The notes: a model not told the origin generated them from the sequence alone. Positions 1-12,794 are shown, counted from the first letter of the stretch. The stretch: DNA of 64,000 nucleotides from Elephas maximus indicus (GCF_024166365.1 NC_064838.1:76772001-76836000); one strand, 5' to 3'. Made by a program: numbers and translations.

Positions 1-1229
1 ATCAGAGTTTGGCAATTAAAGGTTTCTGAGTTAGTACACATGGCAATGTGGTTACCCATGTAAATTAAGTCATTTTGAGAATGGGTTTATTGAGATATTC
101 TGAAAATGTATAGCTTAGCGGGAGAGAGGATACTTTATAGCATAACATAGTAAACACAGTAAACAAAGATCTATCTGTTCAATACTCAGACATGAAATAT
201 GTTGAAAATATTAATTTCATATTTTAATATGCACATAAGGCATATCTCTGCCTCAACATAGTCCAAAATATGGATGACTTAAGTTTTATTTGGTAATATA
301 AATTTTACTTTCTTTCTGTATAGTAAGAGAGTCAGACATGCTATGATCTGCTATTATTTGTGGTCCTCAGATCTAGCCTGATCTTGGCTAATGAACTTAT
401 CTCAGGGAAATAGGTGTGTACATTGATTGAGCAGGTCCATTTCATGTATCTGTGATTTTTCTTGGACCATAGTATGTTCATCCAATGTCAGTGACTGAGT
501 CACAAAAGGAAACATGCCTAAACAAACGCTTTTCAAGCAACTGTTTTTGTATATTCTATTAGGCATTATGAATCACATAGCTGAGACGAAAGTCAAGGAT
601 TGAAGAAGTATATCTTCCTCTTGTAGAGCTTAAAATTTACATGGCAAGAAGCATAGATACACAGAGGAATGAATAATTGGATCCAATATTTCAATCTACA
701 TAAATTTAAGGTAAATACTAGCTCATGGAAAATATCCATCCTTGATATTTCAGATAAATATAACTGTAATTGGTATTATACAAGTCTTTATAAAGTAATG
801 GATCATATTATTCATTTTATGAAATGATTGTCTTTGCTGAGTGACACTGTTTATTGTGATTGAAAATAAATGATATCTTGATAAATTTTCAGGTGCCATG
901 ATTTTTTTTTTAATGATCTTAATCTAACTACGAAGTGTGAAATGTAACTTGATTTGTGTAAAGCATGAGCATTTTATCCTATGTGAAAAAAATTGTATTT
1001 TCTCTCACAGTGAAGCATTACTAGAATATTTTGTATTCTATTCTGTTTGTTTAGCAACATATAATACTGTTTTTAACATACTATGATCTATAAATATAGT
1101 ATCGTGCTTCTTATTTAACTCTTAATTGTCACCAGATGCCATACATAATCAAGTAAATGTTCCAGAGAAATACATTAATAGTTTGTGGAATATAAGTATA
1201 GGTACCACAGATCTCTCTTGATTACAATT

Positions 1230-1480
1230 TGTATGAAATATCTTTTCCATCCTTTCATATTCAATTGATTTGTATGTTTGGATCTAAAGTAAGTCTCTTG
1301 ATGGTAACATATAGTTGGCTTATTTTTTTTTCCATTCTTCTCATCTCTCTCCTTTTTGTTTATTCATTGTTTTCTAGTGTGTTATTTTGATTTCATCTTC
1401 ATCTTTTTTCTGTATATTTTTTAGTTATTTTATTAGTAGTTACCTTGGGGATTATAATTAACATCATGAATGATACAACT
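1230..1480 (-). repeat. Old L1 fragment, antisense
   Basis: The phrase AAGTCTCTTGATGGTAACAT and the T-rich text that follows resemble the antisense of an old mammalian L1. The paralogous copy is at 20540-20745. Assignment is from memory of L1 text only. Confidence 0.4.
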
Positions 1481-1589
1481 TAGTTCATGAACAGAAAAAA
1501 AATTAAGTTAAAATATCACTTTTATAGAAATATCAAATATAAACAAAAATAGTTGTAAAACATACTAAGTTTAAATAATAAAATTACTA

Positions 1590-4500
1590 AACCTTGTCAG
1601 TATCATAGCATGGAAACTTGAAAACATCAATGAGAAAAAATTTAAGTGGAACTAAATGGAGAGATACAGCATATACACTGATCAAAATATTAAGATGTAA
1701 ATTCTCTCCAAATTATTGATTGAATACAGTCTCAATCAAAATCAAAAGATAGTTGAAAAAATTGACATGCTGGCTCTAAATATGTATAAAGATGAAAAAT
1801 TCTAAAATACCCAAAGCTATTTTAAAAAAGAACATGGCTGGAGGGTTGGAAGATTTACTGCAAAACAATACCAGTGGCATAGCTTCCAGCATCACAGCAA
1901 CACGCAAGCCCCCATCTTGCAAGAAATGGTCAGATGGATGGGGGTGTTTATTGTTGCTTTAATTGCTGAGGTGGCATGACTCAAAATGAGAAGAAACAGA
2001 AAATATCCATTAATAATCAGAATGTGTAATGTAGGAAATATGAATCTAGGAAAATTGGAAATCATCAAAAAGGAAATGAAACACATAAACATTGATATCT
2101 TAGGCATTCGTGAGCTGAAATGGACAGATATTGGCCATTTTCAATAGGACAATCATATGGTATACTATGCCGGGAATGACATCTTGAAGAGGAATGACAT
2201 TGCATTCATCATCTAAAAGAACATTTCAAGATTTATCCTGAAGTACCACACTGCCTACCAGGACGACCAGTTAATATGACTTTTATTCAAATTTATTCAC
2301 CAACCACTAAGGCCAAAGATGAAGAAATTGAAGATTTTACCAACTTCTGAATTCTGAAATTGATCGAACATGCAATCAGGATTCATTCATAATTACTAGT
2401 GATTGGAATGTGAAAGTTGAAAACAAAGAAGAAGGACTGGTAGTTGGAAAATATGGCCTTGGTGATAGAAACAATGCTGGAGATTGTATGATAGAATTTT
2501 GCAAGATCAATGACTTCTTAATTGCAAATACTGTTTTTCACCAACATAAATGGTGATGCTACACATGGACCTCACCAGATGGAATACACAGGAAACAAGT
2601 TGACTACATCTGTGGAAAGAGACATTGCAAGAGCTCAATATCATCAGTCAGAAAAATGCCAGTGGCCCACTGCAGAACAGAGCATCAAATGCTCATATGT
2701 AGGTTCAAGATGAAGCTGAAGAAAATTAGAAGTATGACCTTGACTATATCCCACCTGAATTTAGAGACCATCTCAAGAATAGATTTGATGTGTTGAACAC
2801 TCATGAAAGAAGACCAGACAAGTTGTGGAACGACATCAAGGACACCACACATGAAGAGAGCAAGAGGTCATTAAAAAGAAAGAAAAGATCAAAATGTGTG
2901 TCAGAGGAGACTCTGAAACTTGTTCTTGAACATCAAGTAGCTGAAGCAAATGGAAGAAATGATGAAGTGAAAGAGCTGAACAGTAGATTTCAAAGGGCAG
3001 CTCGAGAAGACAAAGTAAAGTATTATAATGATATGCATCTGATATCAGATGGATGCTGGCTAAAAGCAGAGAATATCAGAAAGATGTTTACCTGTGTTAC
3101 TGAACAGTATCATTATCTCATGCGAACAAAATATTCCAGAAGATCATTCAAAAGCAGCTGCAGCAGTATATCAATAGGGAACTGCCAGAAATTCAAGCCA
3201 GATTCAGAAAAGGATGTAGAACCACTGATATCATTGCTGATGTCAGATGGATCCTGGCTGAAAGCAGAGAATACCAGAAGGATGTTTACCTGTGTCTTAT
3301 TGACTATGCAAAGGCATTGAACTGTGTAGATCATAACAAATTATGGATAACATTGGTAAGAACAGGAATTCCAGAACAGTTAATTATGCTCATGAGGAAC
3401 CTCTACATAGATCAAGAGGCAGTTGTTAAAACAGAACAATGGTATACTGCGTGGTTTAAAGTCAGGAAAAGTGTTTGTCAGGGTTTTATCCTTTCACCAT
3501 ATTTATTTAATCCGTACGCAGAGCAAATAATTGGAGCAACTGGACTATATGAAGAAGATCAGGGCATCAGCATTGGAGGAAGACTAACAACATGCATAAT
3601 GCAGATGACAGAACCTTGCTTGCTAAAAGTGAAGTGGACTTGAAGCACTTACTGATGAAAATCTAATACTACAGCCTTCAGTATGGATTACACCTCAACA
3701 TAAAGAAGTCAAAAATCCTCACAACTGACCAATAAGCAACACCATGATGAACGGAGAAAAGATTGAAATTGCCAAGGAATTCATTTTACTTGGATCAATA
3801 ATCAACACCCATGTAAGCAGTAGTCAAGAAATCAAAAGACACATTGCATTGAGCAAATCTGCTGCAAAAGACCTCTTTAAAGTGTTAAAAAGCGAGGATG
3901 TCACCTTGAAGACTAAGGTGCATCTGACCCAAGCTATGGTGTTTTCAATTGCCTCATATTCATGTGAAAGCTGGGCAATGAATAAAGAACATCAAAGAAT
4001 TGATGCCTTTGAATTATGGTGTTGGTGAAAAATATTGAATATATACCACGGACTGCCAAGACAACAAATAAAACCGACTCGGAAGAAGCAAAGCCAGAGT
4101 GCTCCTTAGAAGCAAGGATGGCAAGACTGCGTCTCATATACTTTGTACATGTAATCGGAAGGGATCAGTCCCTGGAGAAGGGCATCATGCTTGGTAAAAA
4201 AAAAAAAAAAAAGTGAAAAAGAGGAAGACCCTTAACAAGATGGATTGGCACAGTGGCTGCAACAATAGGCTCAAACATAACCAAGGTCACGAAGGTGGCA
4301 CTGGACCCGGTAGCATTTGGTTCTGTTGTATATAGGGTTGCTATGAGTCAGAACTGACTGGATGGCACCTAACAAGAACAACAGTAGCAGTAAACACAGG
4401 AAGTATGATTTTAGAAAAAAAGACAGAAAATTTGTAAATAAAATATAGTTCAGCTATAAACAAGTACATAATAGGTTTTTAAAATGTGCCAGGAAAAACA

Positions 4501-4990
4501 GGGTAATTGAACGGAAGAAAATAATCTTATCCTTTACTTCACTCCATACAAAATAATTTTAAATGCATCACATACTTTAGCAAACATCTCCAGAGACTGG
4601 AAGAAAGCATACGGGTCTATCTCTGTGATAACTGATAAATGTGACTTAATCTAAAATCAAAATTTGTCATCACCAAAATATGTCATTAAGAACATGAATA
4701 GGAAGCCCACAGATTAGGAGCAAGTATAAACAGACTGGGAGTAAATGTTCACAACACATATGGCTGTTAGTTACTTAGAATAAAGAATCCCCCCAAATCA
4801 TTAATAACAAGACAATTGACCAAATCAAAATGGACCAATGTATGGTGACTTCACAAAAACTGTGTAGACTGAGAATAATCACACAAAAATGTTCTAATGT
4901 CATATGTCTTAATGGAAAAGTAAATGAAAAATCAATTTACACTCAAGAGAATTGCAAAAATTGATTAGATGGCATTGAGCATTGGTTAAA
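1590..4990 (+). repeat. Old L1 ORF2 3' part, sense, split by an RTE
   Basis: The text around 1690-1870 (dissimilar L1 ORF2 wording such as AAAGAACATGGCTGGAGG) and 4390-4980 (AATGTTCACAACACATATGG, then AATAAAGAATCC) follows L1 ORF2 C-terminal sequence. The two halves are separated by the RTE at 1872-4381. The uninterrupted paralogue is at 20870-21660. No open frame survives. Confidence 0.55.
1872..4381 (+). mobile_element. RTE LINE R1, with inverted 5' piece
   Basis: An RTE-type non-LTR retrotransposon. Endonuclease text begins near 1955, with a degraded EN part near 2040-2720. A reverse transcriptase remnant runs to about 3640, including a VDHNKLWITL-like segment near 3320. The C-terminal part (HIALSKSAAKDLFKVLKSEDV) is at 3744-4028. 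It ends in the RTE tail CACCTAACAAGAACAAC. Frames are broken many times and the YADD motif is lost. Bases 1872-1911 are the reverse complement of the RTE 5' end, so the 5' end is inverted. The empty site is in X1 near 21185. An A-run at 4197-4212 replaces normal RTE text. Confidence 0.85.
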
Positions 4991-5339
4991 GGCAATGAAA
5001 AACTGTGGTAGTGGAGAGTGATGATGGTTGCACAGGATGAACATAATCAATGTCACTGAATTTTACATGTAAAAAATGTTGAAATGGCAAATGTACATTT
5101 ATACATATATCAAAAAAGGTAAATTTTTTTACAAGGCAAAAATCTTGCCTCTTCCAATATTGGCTCCACCTCCAGAGTTCATACTCTTTCATAGCTCTTC
5201 TTCAGGTACTTTATTACAACATAAGTGGATTTAATCTTGCTAACTCTTAACTTTTCCTTCACTTCTCTATCTTTCCTTGCTGTATATTTTATAATTTCCT
5301 TGTAGTTGTCATGAAATAGTAAGTTTCTGTAATAACATT

Positions 5340-6290
5340 TTTTTTGGGCAGAAGCCATGAACCCCTTCAGTAACTTGGTTGAGTCTATGAACCCATCTTA
5401 GAAACACGTTTTAAAATAAATAGTATGTAATATTTTGAAATTTATATTCAATGCATTATACTGATACAAAAGTAAGGGTATTAAAAATACAAAATCGTGA
5501 TACAATAATAGTTGTACTTCCTCAATGTATTAGATAACGATTTCTACATACATGTCTATAAGTTATTGTAATTTGGAAACAGGAATAAGCATGCAAATAT
5601 CTCTAGATATTTTATAATCTATATGTTGTATAAAAATATCTGCGATTACTATCCTCAGAGGTGCTGTTAATAGTACTCTGTTTTGTTACATACCTTCATA
5701 ATTGAAAGACTCACTAAATTTCACTTAGACTTCAGTGAAAAACAAGATGCTTCCTTTTTCCGCATACTACCTCAGCATAATATGGTTGCTCATTGATTAC
5801 ATTTGCTTTTGATAATTTCATTTATTTTTGATTTGTTTTTCATTTCTAGAAACTCCATATAGGTCTTTTTCAAATAACGATGTGTACGATTGCTTAGCAA
5901 AAAATAGGTACTAGTTTTCTATTGGCACTATATAAACTGGTATGGGTAAAAAATGGGTTAAATCTTTTCTCATTGAAAACAACTATGACAGAAGAAGTCT
6001 GAGTGTTCCAGGAAGAGGCCTTTGCAAACACTTAGGGTTGATTGCTGACAGTGTCATACCCATGTCCACAAGGAATGTAAAAGTAAAAGGCTCCCCAAGG
6101 ACTTGGAGAGTTATCTCACCCTCCCCCCACCCCTGGTTTGGACAAGGGGACTATTGTCAAAGCCTCTGTAAGCTTCCTGGAGCATCATCACATTGATTTT
6201 TTCTAAAAGTGGCACTGGAGTCACATTTTGTTTATTCTAAAGCTTAAAACCATCCATTTTAAAGTGACCAGGTTTCTTGCAATAGTTGCA
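5340..6290. other. No gene seen; unclassified AT-rich sequence
   Basis: There is no OR, no recognised repeat end and no convincing open frame. Around 5345-5420 (GAAGCCATGAACCCCTTCAG and following) the text resembles an old dispersed repeat that I could not name. A short GC-richer patch lies at 6060-6180. Confidence 0.4.
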
Positions 6291-6300
6291 GACCATGGGA

Positions 6301-6867
6301 TCTACAATCAACAGCCGCGGAAGCAGCAGTCGAGAAATCGAACAATGCATTGCATTGGGTAAATCTGCTCCAAAGGACCTCTTTAAAGTGTTGAAGAGCA
6401 AGGATATCACCTTGAAGACTAAGGTGCACCTGATCCAAGCCATGGCATTTTCAATTGTATCATATGCATGTGAAAGCTGGACAATGAATAAGAAAGACTG
6501 AAGAATTGACATCTTTGGATTGTGGTGTTGGCAAAGAATATTGAATATACCATGGACTGCCAAAAGAACAAACAAACCTGTCTTGGAAGGAGTGCAACCA
6601 AAATGCTCCTTAGAAACAAGGGTGGTGAGACTGCATCTTACATACTTTGGACATGTTGTCAGGAGGGATCAGTCCCTAGAGAAGGACTTCATGTTTGGAA
6701 AAGTACAGGGTCAGCAGAAAAAAGGAAGACCCTCAATGAGGTGGATTGACACAGTGGCTACAAAAATGAGCTCAAGCACAACAACGAGTGTAAGGATGTT
6801 TTGTTCTGTTGTGCATAGGGTCGCTATTAGATGGAACCAACTCGACGGCACCTAACAACAACAACGA
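6301..6867 (+). mobile_element. RTE LINE R2, 5'-truncated
   Basis: Only the RTE 3' part is present, from the GGATCTACAATCAACAGCC region to the CACCTAACAACAACAAC tail. CATGGGA at 6294-6300 and 6868-6874 is a plausible 7-bp target site duplication. Open pieces (6286-6501, 6520-6855) give the typical RTE C-terminal text, for example ALGKSAPKDLFKVLKSKDIT and RWIDTVATKM. It has the usual 5' truncation of a LINE copy and no catalytic domain. Confidence 0.85.
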
Positions 6868-7012
6868 CATGGGAGCATCGTTATTGGTAGGAGAATTCCT
6901 TTGCTTTGTCTTTGCTCCCACAGATTTCTGTAACTGCTGCAATTGGACAGCCATTCATTTTTCTTTGTTTTATTTTTTCTTTCTTCAGTCTCTTTCTTTT
7001 GCTGTTCCAAAG

Positions 7013-7600
7013 TGTGATCATTAAGGTTGTGTGTCAACTTGGCTTGGCCATAATTTTCAGTGGTTTGGCAGTTATGATGCAGTTTAGCAGTCGTATAATA
7101 ATGTGATCACCTCCGTGATTGGACCTGCTATGTGTAGCCAATCAGTTGAAAAGGAGTTTTCTTGGGAGTGTGTCCTGCATCCAATATAGGTGGGCTTTCT
7201 GGCAATTCTCATGGGGTTTTGCTTGCTCTGGATTCTGTAGCTGGCTCCTGTTCATCTGATCTCTGGTTCCTAGGACTTGAGCTAGTAATATATCTATTGA
7301 TCTCGGGGTATATCAGCCTCTGCAGTCTGTGAGCCAGGGGTCTGCCAACTTATTTGCTGATCTTGGGATTTTGTTTACCTCTACAACCTGTGAGTCAGAA
7401 GCCTTTTATCTGACATGCTTATCTATTGTTCACCAGCCCCTGCAGCTACATGAGTCATGAGAAGCCTCCAGCCTGATCTATGGACTTGGGACTTTCCAGG
7501 TTCTACAACAGCGTGTGCCATTTCCTTGGTATAAATTTCTCAATATGTATATATAGATGCTTCACTGATTTTGCTTCTCTAGAGAACCCAGCCTAAGACA
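7013..7600 (+). repeat. 5' LTR of the ERVL-type fossil
   Basis: It opens with TGTGATCATTAAGG and ends AGCCTAAGACA just before the TTTGGTACTG leader, which fits the TG...CA ends of LTRs. A GTATAAATTTC box at about 7530 could be the old TATA element. Confidence 0.65.
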
Positions 7601-9046
7601 TTTGGTACTGTGAGTGGTTCTAGAGAAATTAAATTGTAAGTATGGTTTTCTAAATTGATTTTCAAGTCTGGATAGTCTTAAAGATGTTGATAACTTTGCT
7701 TCCAATAGTAAAAAAGGCACTGCTAATACATGGCATGAAGTGGTAAAAGAAATACACTAACTGTCACCACCAATAGATCAGGTGTTGGTGAGTGGCGAGG
7801 CTCTGGGTGATCACATGCTTGATGCCTTTCTACCATTTTGTCAGAATGAGAATTATAAGGAACTAGATTGGTTGGTCCTACTTTCACTGGAAAAAGAATT
7901 GAAAGAAAGAGATCAGTTAGGCGCATCAGAGTCAAAGCTCAAGCACTGCATAAATGGCTTCAAAGTTTCCACTTGTGCCTTGAAAGAAAGCCTTATTTCT
8001 TATAGCAACAGAGCTGTTATTGCTGAAAATCAAACCCAGAGTCTTATCTTATGGGTGGTTGAATTACAACACCAACTGAATTCCCAACCTTGAGAGGTGT
8101 CTGAAATTAAAATGAGGCATTGATTGGGAACCAATGGGATCCTGAAACTTGAAATTACTCCATCTTTGCCTGCTAAGCTGCCCTCTCCGGTAAAACTATT
8201 TGCGTTTTCACCCCCTTCTGTTGAGATTAAGCCAGCTGTGTCTGAAGAGGTTTTGTCTGAGTCATTTCCTGGGGCATCTCTTGAGGCAGATGCCTTACAA
8301 GACAATGCTGAATGTTCTCAAAACCCATCCCTACCACCCATTTTGGCTTCTAGACCTATAACTAGACTTAAATCCCAGCAAATCCCAAAAGTTAAAGTAC
8401 AACATCTGACCCAGGAGCAGGTATGCTACATCCCAAAAGAACCACTTGAATTTTCTAATATATACAAAGAGAAATCTGGAGAATATATGTGGGAATGGCT
8501 ATTATGGGTGTGGGATAATAGTGCAAGGAACATAAAGATGGATCTGTGGCCACTAAGCACAGATTCTTCATTCAGTGTTTCAGCCCGAGAGTTTAGGAAA
8601 GAACCTAATAGTTTATTTGGTTGGTTCACTGAAGCATGGAATATGCAGTGGCCTACACAAAATCAAGCCGAAGTATCAGACCTGCCTTGGTATACTGTAG
8701 AAGACGGTATCCAGAGCTTAGAAGAATGGGCATGTTAGAATGGATTTATCAGGTTAGACCTAGAGATTCACACATGGAGTAGACAGAGGACATGCCTTTT
8801 ATCAAAACAGTGAGGAACAAATTTGTGAAGGGAACCCCAGCATCCCTGAACACTGCTGTGATTGCAATTTTATGTAAGTCAGATTTGACAGTGGAAACTG
8901 CCCTAACTGAGCAAGACACCTAACTGCAATGGGGCTGATTTGACCCTGGGGTGGTAGGGGCTAAGTCCTAACCCTAATTGGTGGTAAGGGCTAAGAGGTA
9001 GCACTCAAATGACAAAGACAAGTTGGATGTGATTACCACAATGGAT

Positions 9047-9220
9047 AAAAAAAAAAAAAAAACCAAACCCATTGCTGTCGAGTTGATTCCAACTCATAGT
9101 GACCCTATAGGGCAGAGTAGAACTGCCCCATAGAGTTTCCAAGGAGCACCTGGTGGATTTGAACTGCTGGCCTTTTGGTTGGCAGCTGTAGCACTTAACC
9201 ACTACTCCACCAGGGTTTCC
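9047..9220 (-). mobile_element. Afrotherian tRNA-derived SINE
   Basis: Antisense copy. It starts with an A-run (the complement of the T-rich tail), then the RTE-like tail (GAGTTGATTCCAACTCATAG), then the body, and ends CCACCAGGGTTTCC. The reverse complements of the Pol III A and B boxes are recognisable. Similar flanks (ACAATGGAT left, GTAATGGAT right) suggest a target duplication. It is inserted in the ERVL-type fossil, so it is younger. Confidence 0.9.
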
Positions 9221-9713
9221 ACTGTAATGGATAACAGAGTCAAAGCAGTAATCAGAATAGCCTGACTTATATGGACTTATGGTCTTGGGTACCCAGTCAT
9301 GGTGTTCCTAGGAATGGAATAGACAGGAAATCTAGTAAATATTTCCTTGATATTCTGTACAACTGGAAGAAATCTAGGTCGAGTGAACAGCATCTAACTT
9401 GATTTGTCAGAATAGAGAGTCAAGGCCCCTCAATCAATTCCAGACTCGAGCAAGTTTATAGACCCACAGCCCTTTAATGAAGGGGAGGTCAGATCCCCTT
9501 CAGGAATGATCCCACTACAATGGCAAAAATTCATATTGCTAATCTTTCTGATAAACTTCCCCAATGGAATCTATGGCCTTTTACAAGAGAGATTGTTCAC
9601 TGGGGAAAAGGAAGTAATCAGAATTTGGGGGGAATTACTGGATACTGGCTCTAAACCGATACTAATTGCAGGAGACTCAAAATGTCGCTGTGGTCCACCA
9701 GTCATAGTAAGGA

Positions 9714-10218
9714 TGTCTTAGTCATCTAGTGGTGCCATAACAGAAATACCACAAATAGATGGCTTTAACAAAGAGAAATTTATTTCTTCACAGTAAAGTA
9801 GGCTAAAAGTTCAAATTCAGGGCGTCAGCTCCAGGGGGAAGGCTCTCTCTCTCAGTCGGTCCTGGAGGAACATCCTTGTCCTCAATCTTCCCCTTGTTGA
9901 GGAACTTCTCAGGTGCACGGACCCCAGGTCCAAAGGGTGTGCTCTGCTTCTTGTGTTGCTTTCTTGGTGGTATGAAGTTCCCAACTCTCTGCTTGTTTCC
10001 CTTTCCTTTTATCTCTTGTAAGATAAAAGGTGGTGTGGACCACACCCCAGAGAAACTCCTTTTACATTGGATCAGGGATGTGACCTTAACAAGGGTGTTA
10101 CAATCCCACCAGACTGCTCTTTAACATAAAATTACACTCACAAAATGGAGGACAACCATACAATTTAGCCTAACCAAGTTGACACACATTTTTAGGGGAC
10201 ACAATTCAATCCATGACA
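9714..10218 (-). mobile_element. Solo LTR, MaLR-like, clean 5-bp TSD
   Basis: A 505-bp element with TGTCTTAG...CATGACA ends, flanked by AAGGA on both sides (9709-9713 and 10219-10223). It is the antisense of the same family as 12267-12761 and 27915-28431. It sits in the protease region of the ERVL-type fossil and so is younger. The 5-bp duplication and the layout fit an ERVL-MaLR-type LTR. The family assignment is by resemblance only. Confidence 0.8.
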
Positions 10219-10840
10219 AAGGACACATGGAGGCCAAGTTATTAATGGAATCTTAGCTCATGTCTGTCTCACAGTATGTCTAGTGGTTCCTTGAACCCAT
10301 CCTGTAGTGATTTCCCCAGTTCCAGGATGCATAATCGGAATAGACATACTCAGCTCCTGGCAGAACCCTAGCACTGGATTGCTGACTAGTGGAATAAGGG
10401 CTATTATGGTAGGAAGAACCAAGTGAAAGCCATTAGAACTGGCCCTACCTAGGAAAATAGTAAAGCAAAAGCAATACTGCATTCCTGAAGGGATTGCAGA
10501 GTTTACTGCCTTCATCAAGGACATGAAATATGCAGGGCCAGTGGCCTGCCAGCTTACCTGCAGATCTTGGGGTTTGTCAGCCTCTGTTGTAGCCTGTAAA
10601 AAAAAAGAATGTTTCTTTTCTTGTAGCCTGTGAGCTAGTAATTTTTTTTAACTCTCAAAGTTCTATATACTTTTTAGTTAGCTTATTTTTATAATTTTAA
10701 ATAGTTTCATCTTTTTCTTGATTGTAAGCTTTAAATTTTCCATAATTGATTTTTGGAGGGAACACTTTGAAGAATCAGTCTGTCAGATCTCCTATTAATT
10801 TCATGGTTTCTGTTTTAACAGTTTTACTCAAGGCACCTTT

Positions 10841-10992
10841 AAACCCATTTCCATAGAGTTCATTCCAACACATAGCAACTTATAGGACAAAGCAGAACTG
10901 CCCGTATGGTTTCCAAGGAGCAGCTGGTGGATTCAAACTGCTGACCTTTTGGTTAGCTGTTGAGCTCCTAACCACTGTGCCAACAGGTTTTC
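10841..10992 (-). mobile_element. Afrotherian tRNA-derived SINE
   Basis: Antisense copy from AAACCCATTTCCATAGAG to GCCAACAGGTTTTC. It is somewhat diverged, with several changed CpG positions, so probably one of the older SINE copies here. Confidence 0.85.
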
Positions 10993-11900
10993 TGAGATGC
11001 TTAAAACTTTTTCAGAATCTACTCATTTTGCTGCTTCCATCCACTGATGGATATCACCAGGACCTAACAACATGTTTATTATAGATATCCGGGGCACCAG
11101 GCTCATATTTCAGCTTATATCCTAAAGTCATGGATAAATTTGTGAAGATTTTCCCTTGGATCAAGGTACTCTTTTGAAATGGCCCTAAGCTCAGCCTTAG
11201 ACCATGCGTGGAAGGAGACCTCAGGGTTCCTGCCTTGGCTCTTTTTTTAACCACCAAGGGCCTGGTGAATCCAATATTTTCTGAGCTACCAAATGGCATT
11301 TCAGACAAAATTGGATTCTCTAAGTCTGGCTAGAGATTGGAAGCCAGTGATTTGACTGAGTCTAATTTTGTACTGTCTTCCAATGCTTTTTGCGATGTTT
11401 ATATTTGTTTGACTTGCTTAGACACTACTTCCTGTTTGGAGGCAAATATGTGATGATGTTGTCATTGAGACATCTCAAAATATCAAAAAAAAAAAGTCCC
11501 ATTGTGGTTGCTTTACACGAGACCCTTGAGTTTCTAGTTTACATCTCAAATATAATATTTTAGCCAGATCAAAACTTCCCCATAGGGGAAAAATTTCCCT
11601 GTAAGGAAAAAATTCCCCATAGTGTCCATTGTTGAGTCTTACAGCCCTTTGTGAGATTGTGCCATTTTTCTAAATACTGACCAATATTGGGACCAAGTAT
11701 GGAGCAGTTTCCCGACTCGGGGCGTGGGGCAGTATTTGTCATTCTTGTTATTATTATACTCTCATTTTCTTCTGTTGGTTAACACAGAAAAGAACAGGAG
11801 ACAAAAAGGAGAAACAAACACATTAATACAATCAAGAAATGCAGTTTTATCAAAAAACCTCCAGATGGAGCCCTCAAACAAAAATCTCAAAAAGAAGCTT
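10993..11900. other. No gene seen; possible antisense ERV scrap
   Basis: No host gene is recognised. On the - strand, about 11054-11310 is open for 84 codons, and 11560-11740 gives text (LEKWHNLTKGCKTQQWTLWG) that looks a little like a retroviral gag. This is weak and from impression only; family and limits are unknown. Confidence 0.3.
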
Positions 11901-12266
11901 CGAATATGTGTTTAAATCTTTTTCTATTTTAAATTGCATTTATTTTATTATTAATGGGTTTTTAGGGGTTACTTATATATTTTTGAATAAAACCTTTTTT
12001 TTTGGAAAACGTGCTATTTAAAAATCTTTTCTACTATTCTGTGGCTTGTCTCTTATTTTCTTACAGTGTTTTTCAACAGACAGAAATTCCCAATATGGAT
12101 GAAGTCCAATTTATCAATTAAAAAAAATTATGAATTGTTTTTGGTACAGGAATAAAAAAAAAAATCATTTTTCTTCCTTAGGTGACAAGCATTTTCTTCC
12201 AGACGTTTAGTAATTTTAGGTTATACATCTATGTCTATGACTCATATTGAGTTAATTTTTTGTGGT

Positions 12267-12761
12267 TGTCATGGATTGAATTATGTCCCCCAAAAAATGT
12301 GTGTCAATTTGTCTGGGCTATGATTCCCAGTATTGTGTGGTTGTCCTCCATTTTGTGATTGTAATTTTATGTTAAAGAGGATTAGGTTTGTATTGTAACA
12401 CCCTTGCTCAGGTCATATCCCTGATCCAATGTGAATGGAGTTCCCGTGGGATGCAGGCTGCACCACCATTTTCCTTATAAGGCATAAAAGGAAAGGGAAG
12501 CAAACAGAGAAGGGGGGACCTCCTATCACCAAGAAAGCAGTGCTGGGAGCACAGTGCTTCCTTTGGACCTGTGGTCCCTGAGAGGAGAAGCTCCTAGTTC
12601 AGGGGAAGATTGATGAGAAGGCCAAAAGAGAGAAAAAGACTTCCCCTGGAGCTGATGTCCTGAATTTGAACTTTTAGCCTACTTTACGAGAGGAAATTTC
12701 TCTTTGTTAATACCATCCACTTGTTGTATTTTTGTTATAGCAGCACTAGATGACTGATACC
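12267..12761 (+). mobile_element. Solo LTR, MaLR-like, inside L1
   Basis: It starts TGTCATGGATTGAATTATG and ends near GCACTAGATGACTGATACC. It belongs to the same family as 9714-10218 and 27915-28431. The L1 copies in modules 2, 3 and 4 are uninterrupted at this point (for example 26075, 40935, 59545), so it is private to module 1. Confidence 0.8.
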
Positions 12762-12794
12762 CTTTTCTTTCATGATGACATATCTAAGTTTGCA

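Larger units (their letters stand above)
1..5340 (+). repeat. OR downstream flank, duplicated copy X0
   Basis: This stretch aligns by eye, in order, with 19290-22608 (X1), the 3' flank of OR pseudogene 1. Shared landmarks include AATGGGTTT near 80 and 19390, CTGAGTCACAAAAGGAAACATG near 495 and 19802, and the L1-derived part near 1590-1870 and 4390-4990. It implies that another OR copy lies just left of the window. It carries a private RTE at 1872-4381. No host gene is seen. Confidence 0.75.
7013..10640 (+). mobile_element. Broken ERVL-type provirus fossil
   Basis: Parts in order: a 5' LTR (about 7013-7600); a leader starting TTTGGTACTGTGAGTGG, as in ERVL/MaLR primer-site regions; a gag-like region (about 7680-8900) with a coiled-coil-rich segment and text such as PWYTVEDGIQSLEEW; a protease-like region with LLDTG near 9640; and protease-to-pol text near 10290-10530. 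About 110 bp that resemble the LTR follow at 10525-10640. It is broken in many places and lacks most of pol. A SINE (9047-9220) and a solo LTR (9714-10218) are inserted in it. It is absent from the corresponding place in modules 2-4. It is old, probably tens of millions of years. Confidence 0.7.

Noticed and set aside
7782-8738. Two long open frames as possible host genes
   Set aside because: They lie between an ERVL-type LTR and protease-like sequence and read as gag-like text, so they belong to the fossil.
9876-10124. Opposed 80-82 codon frames as a small gene
   Set aside because: They lie wholly inside the solo LTR 9714-10218.
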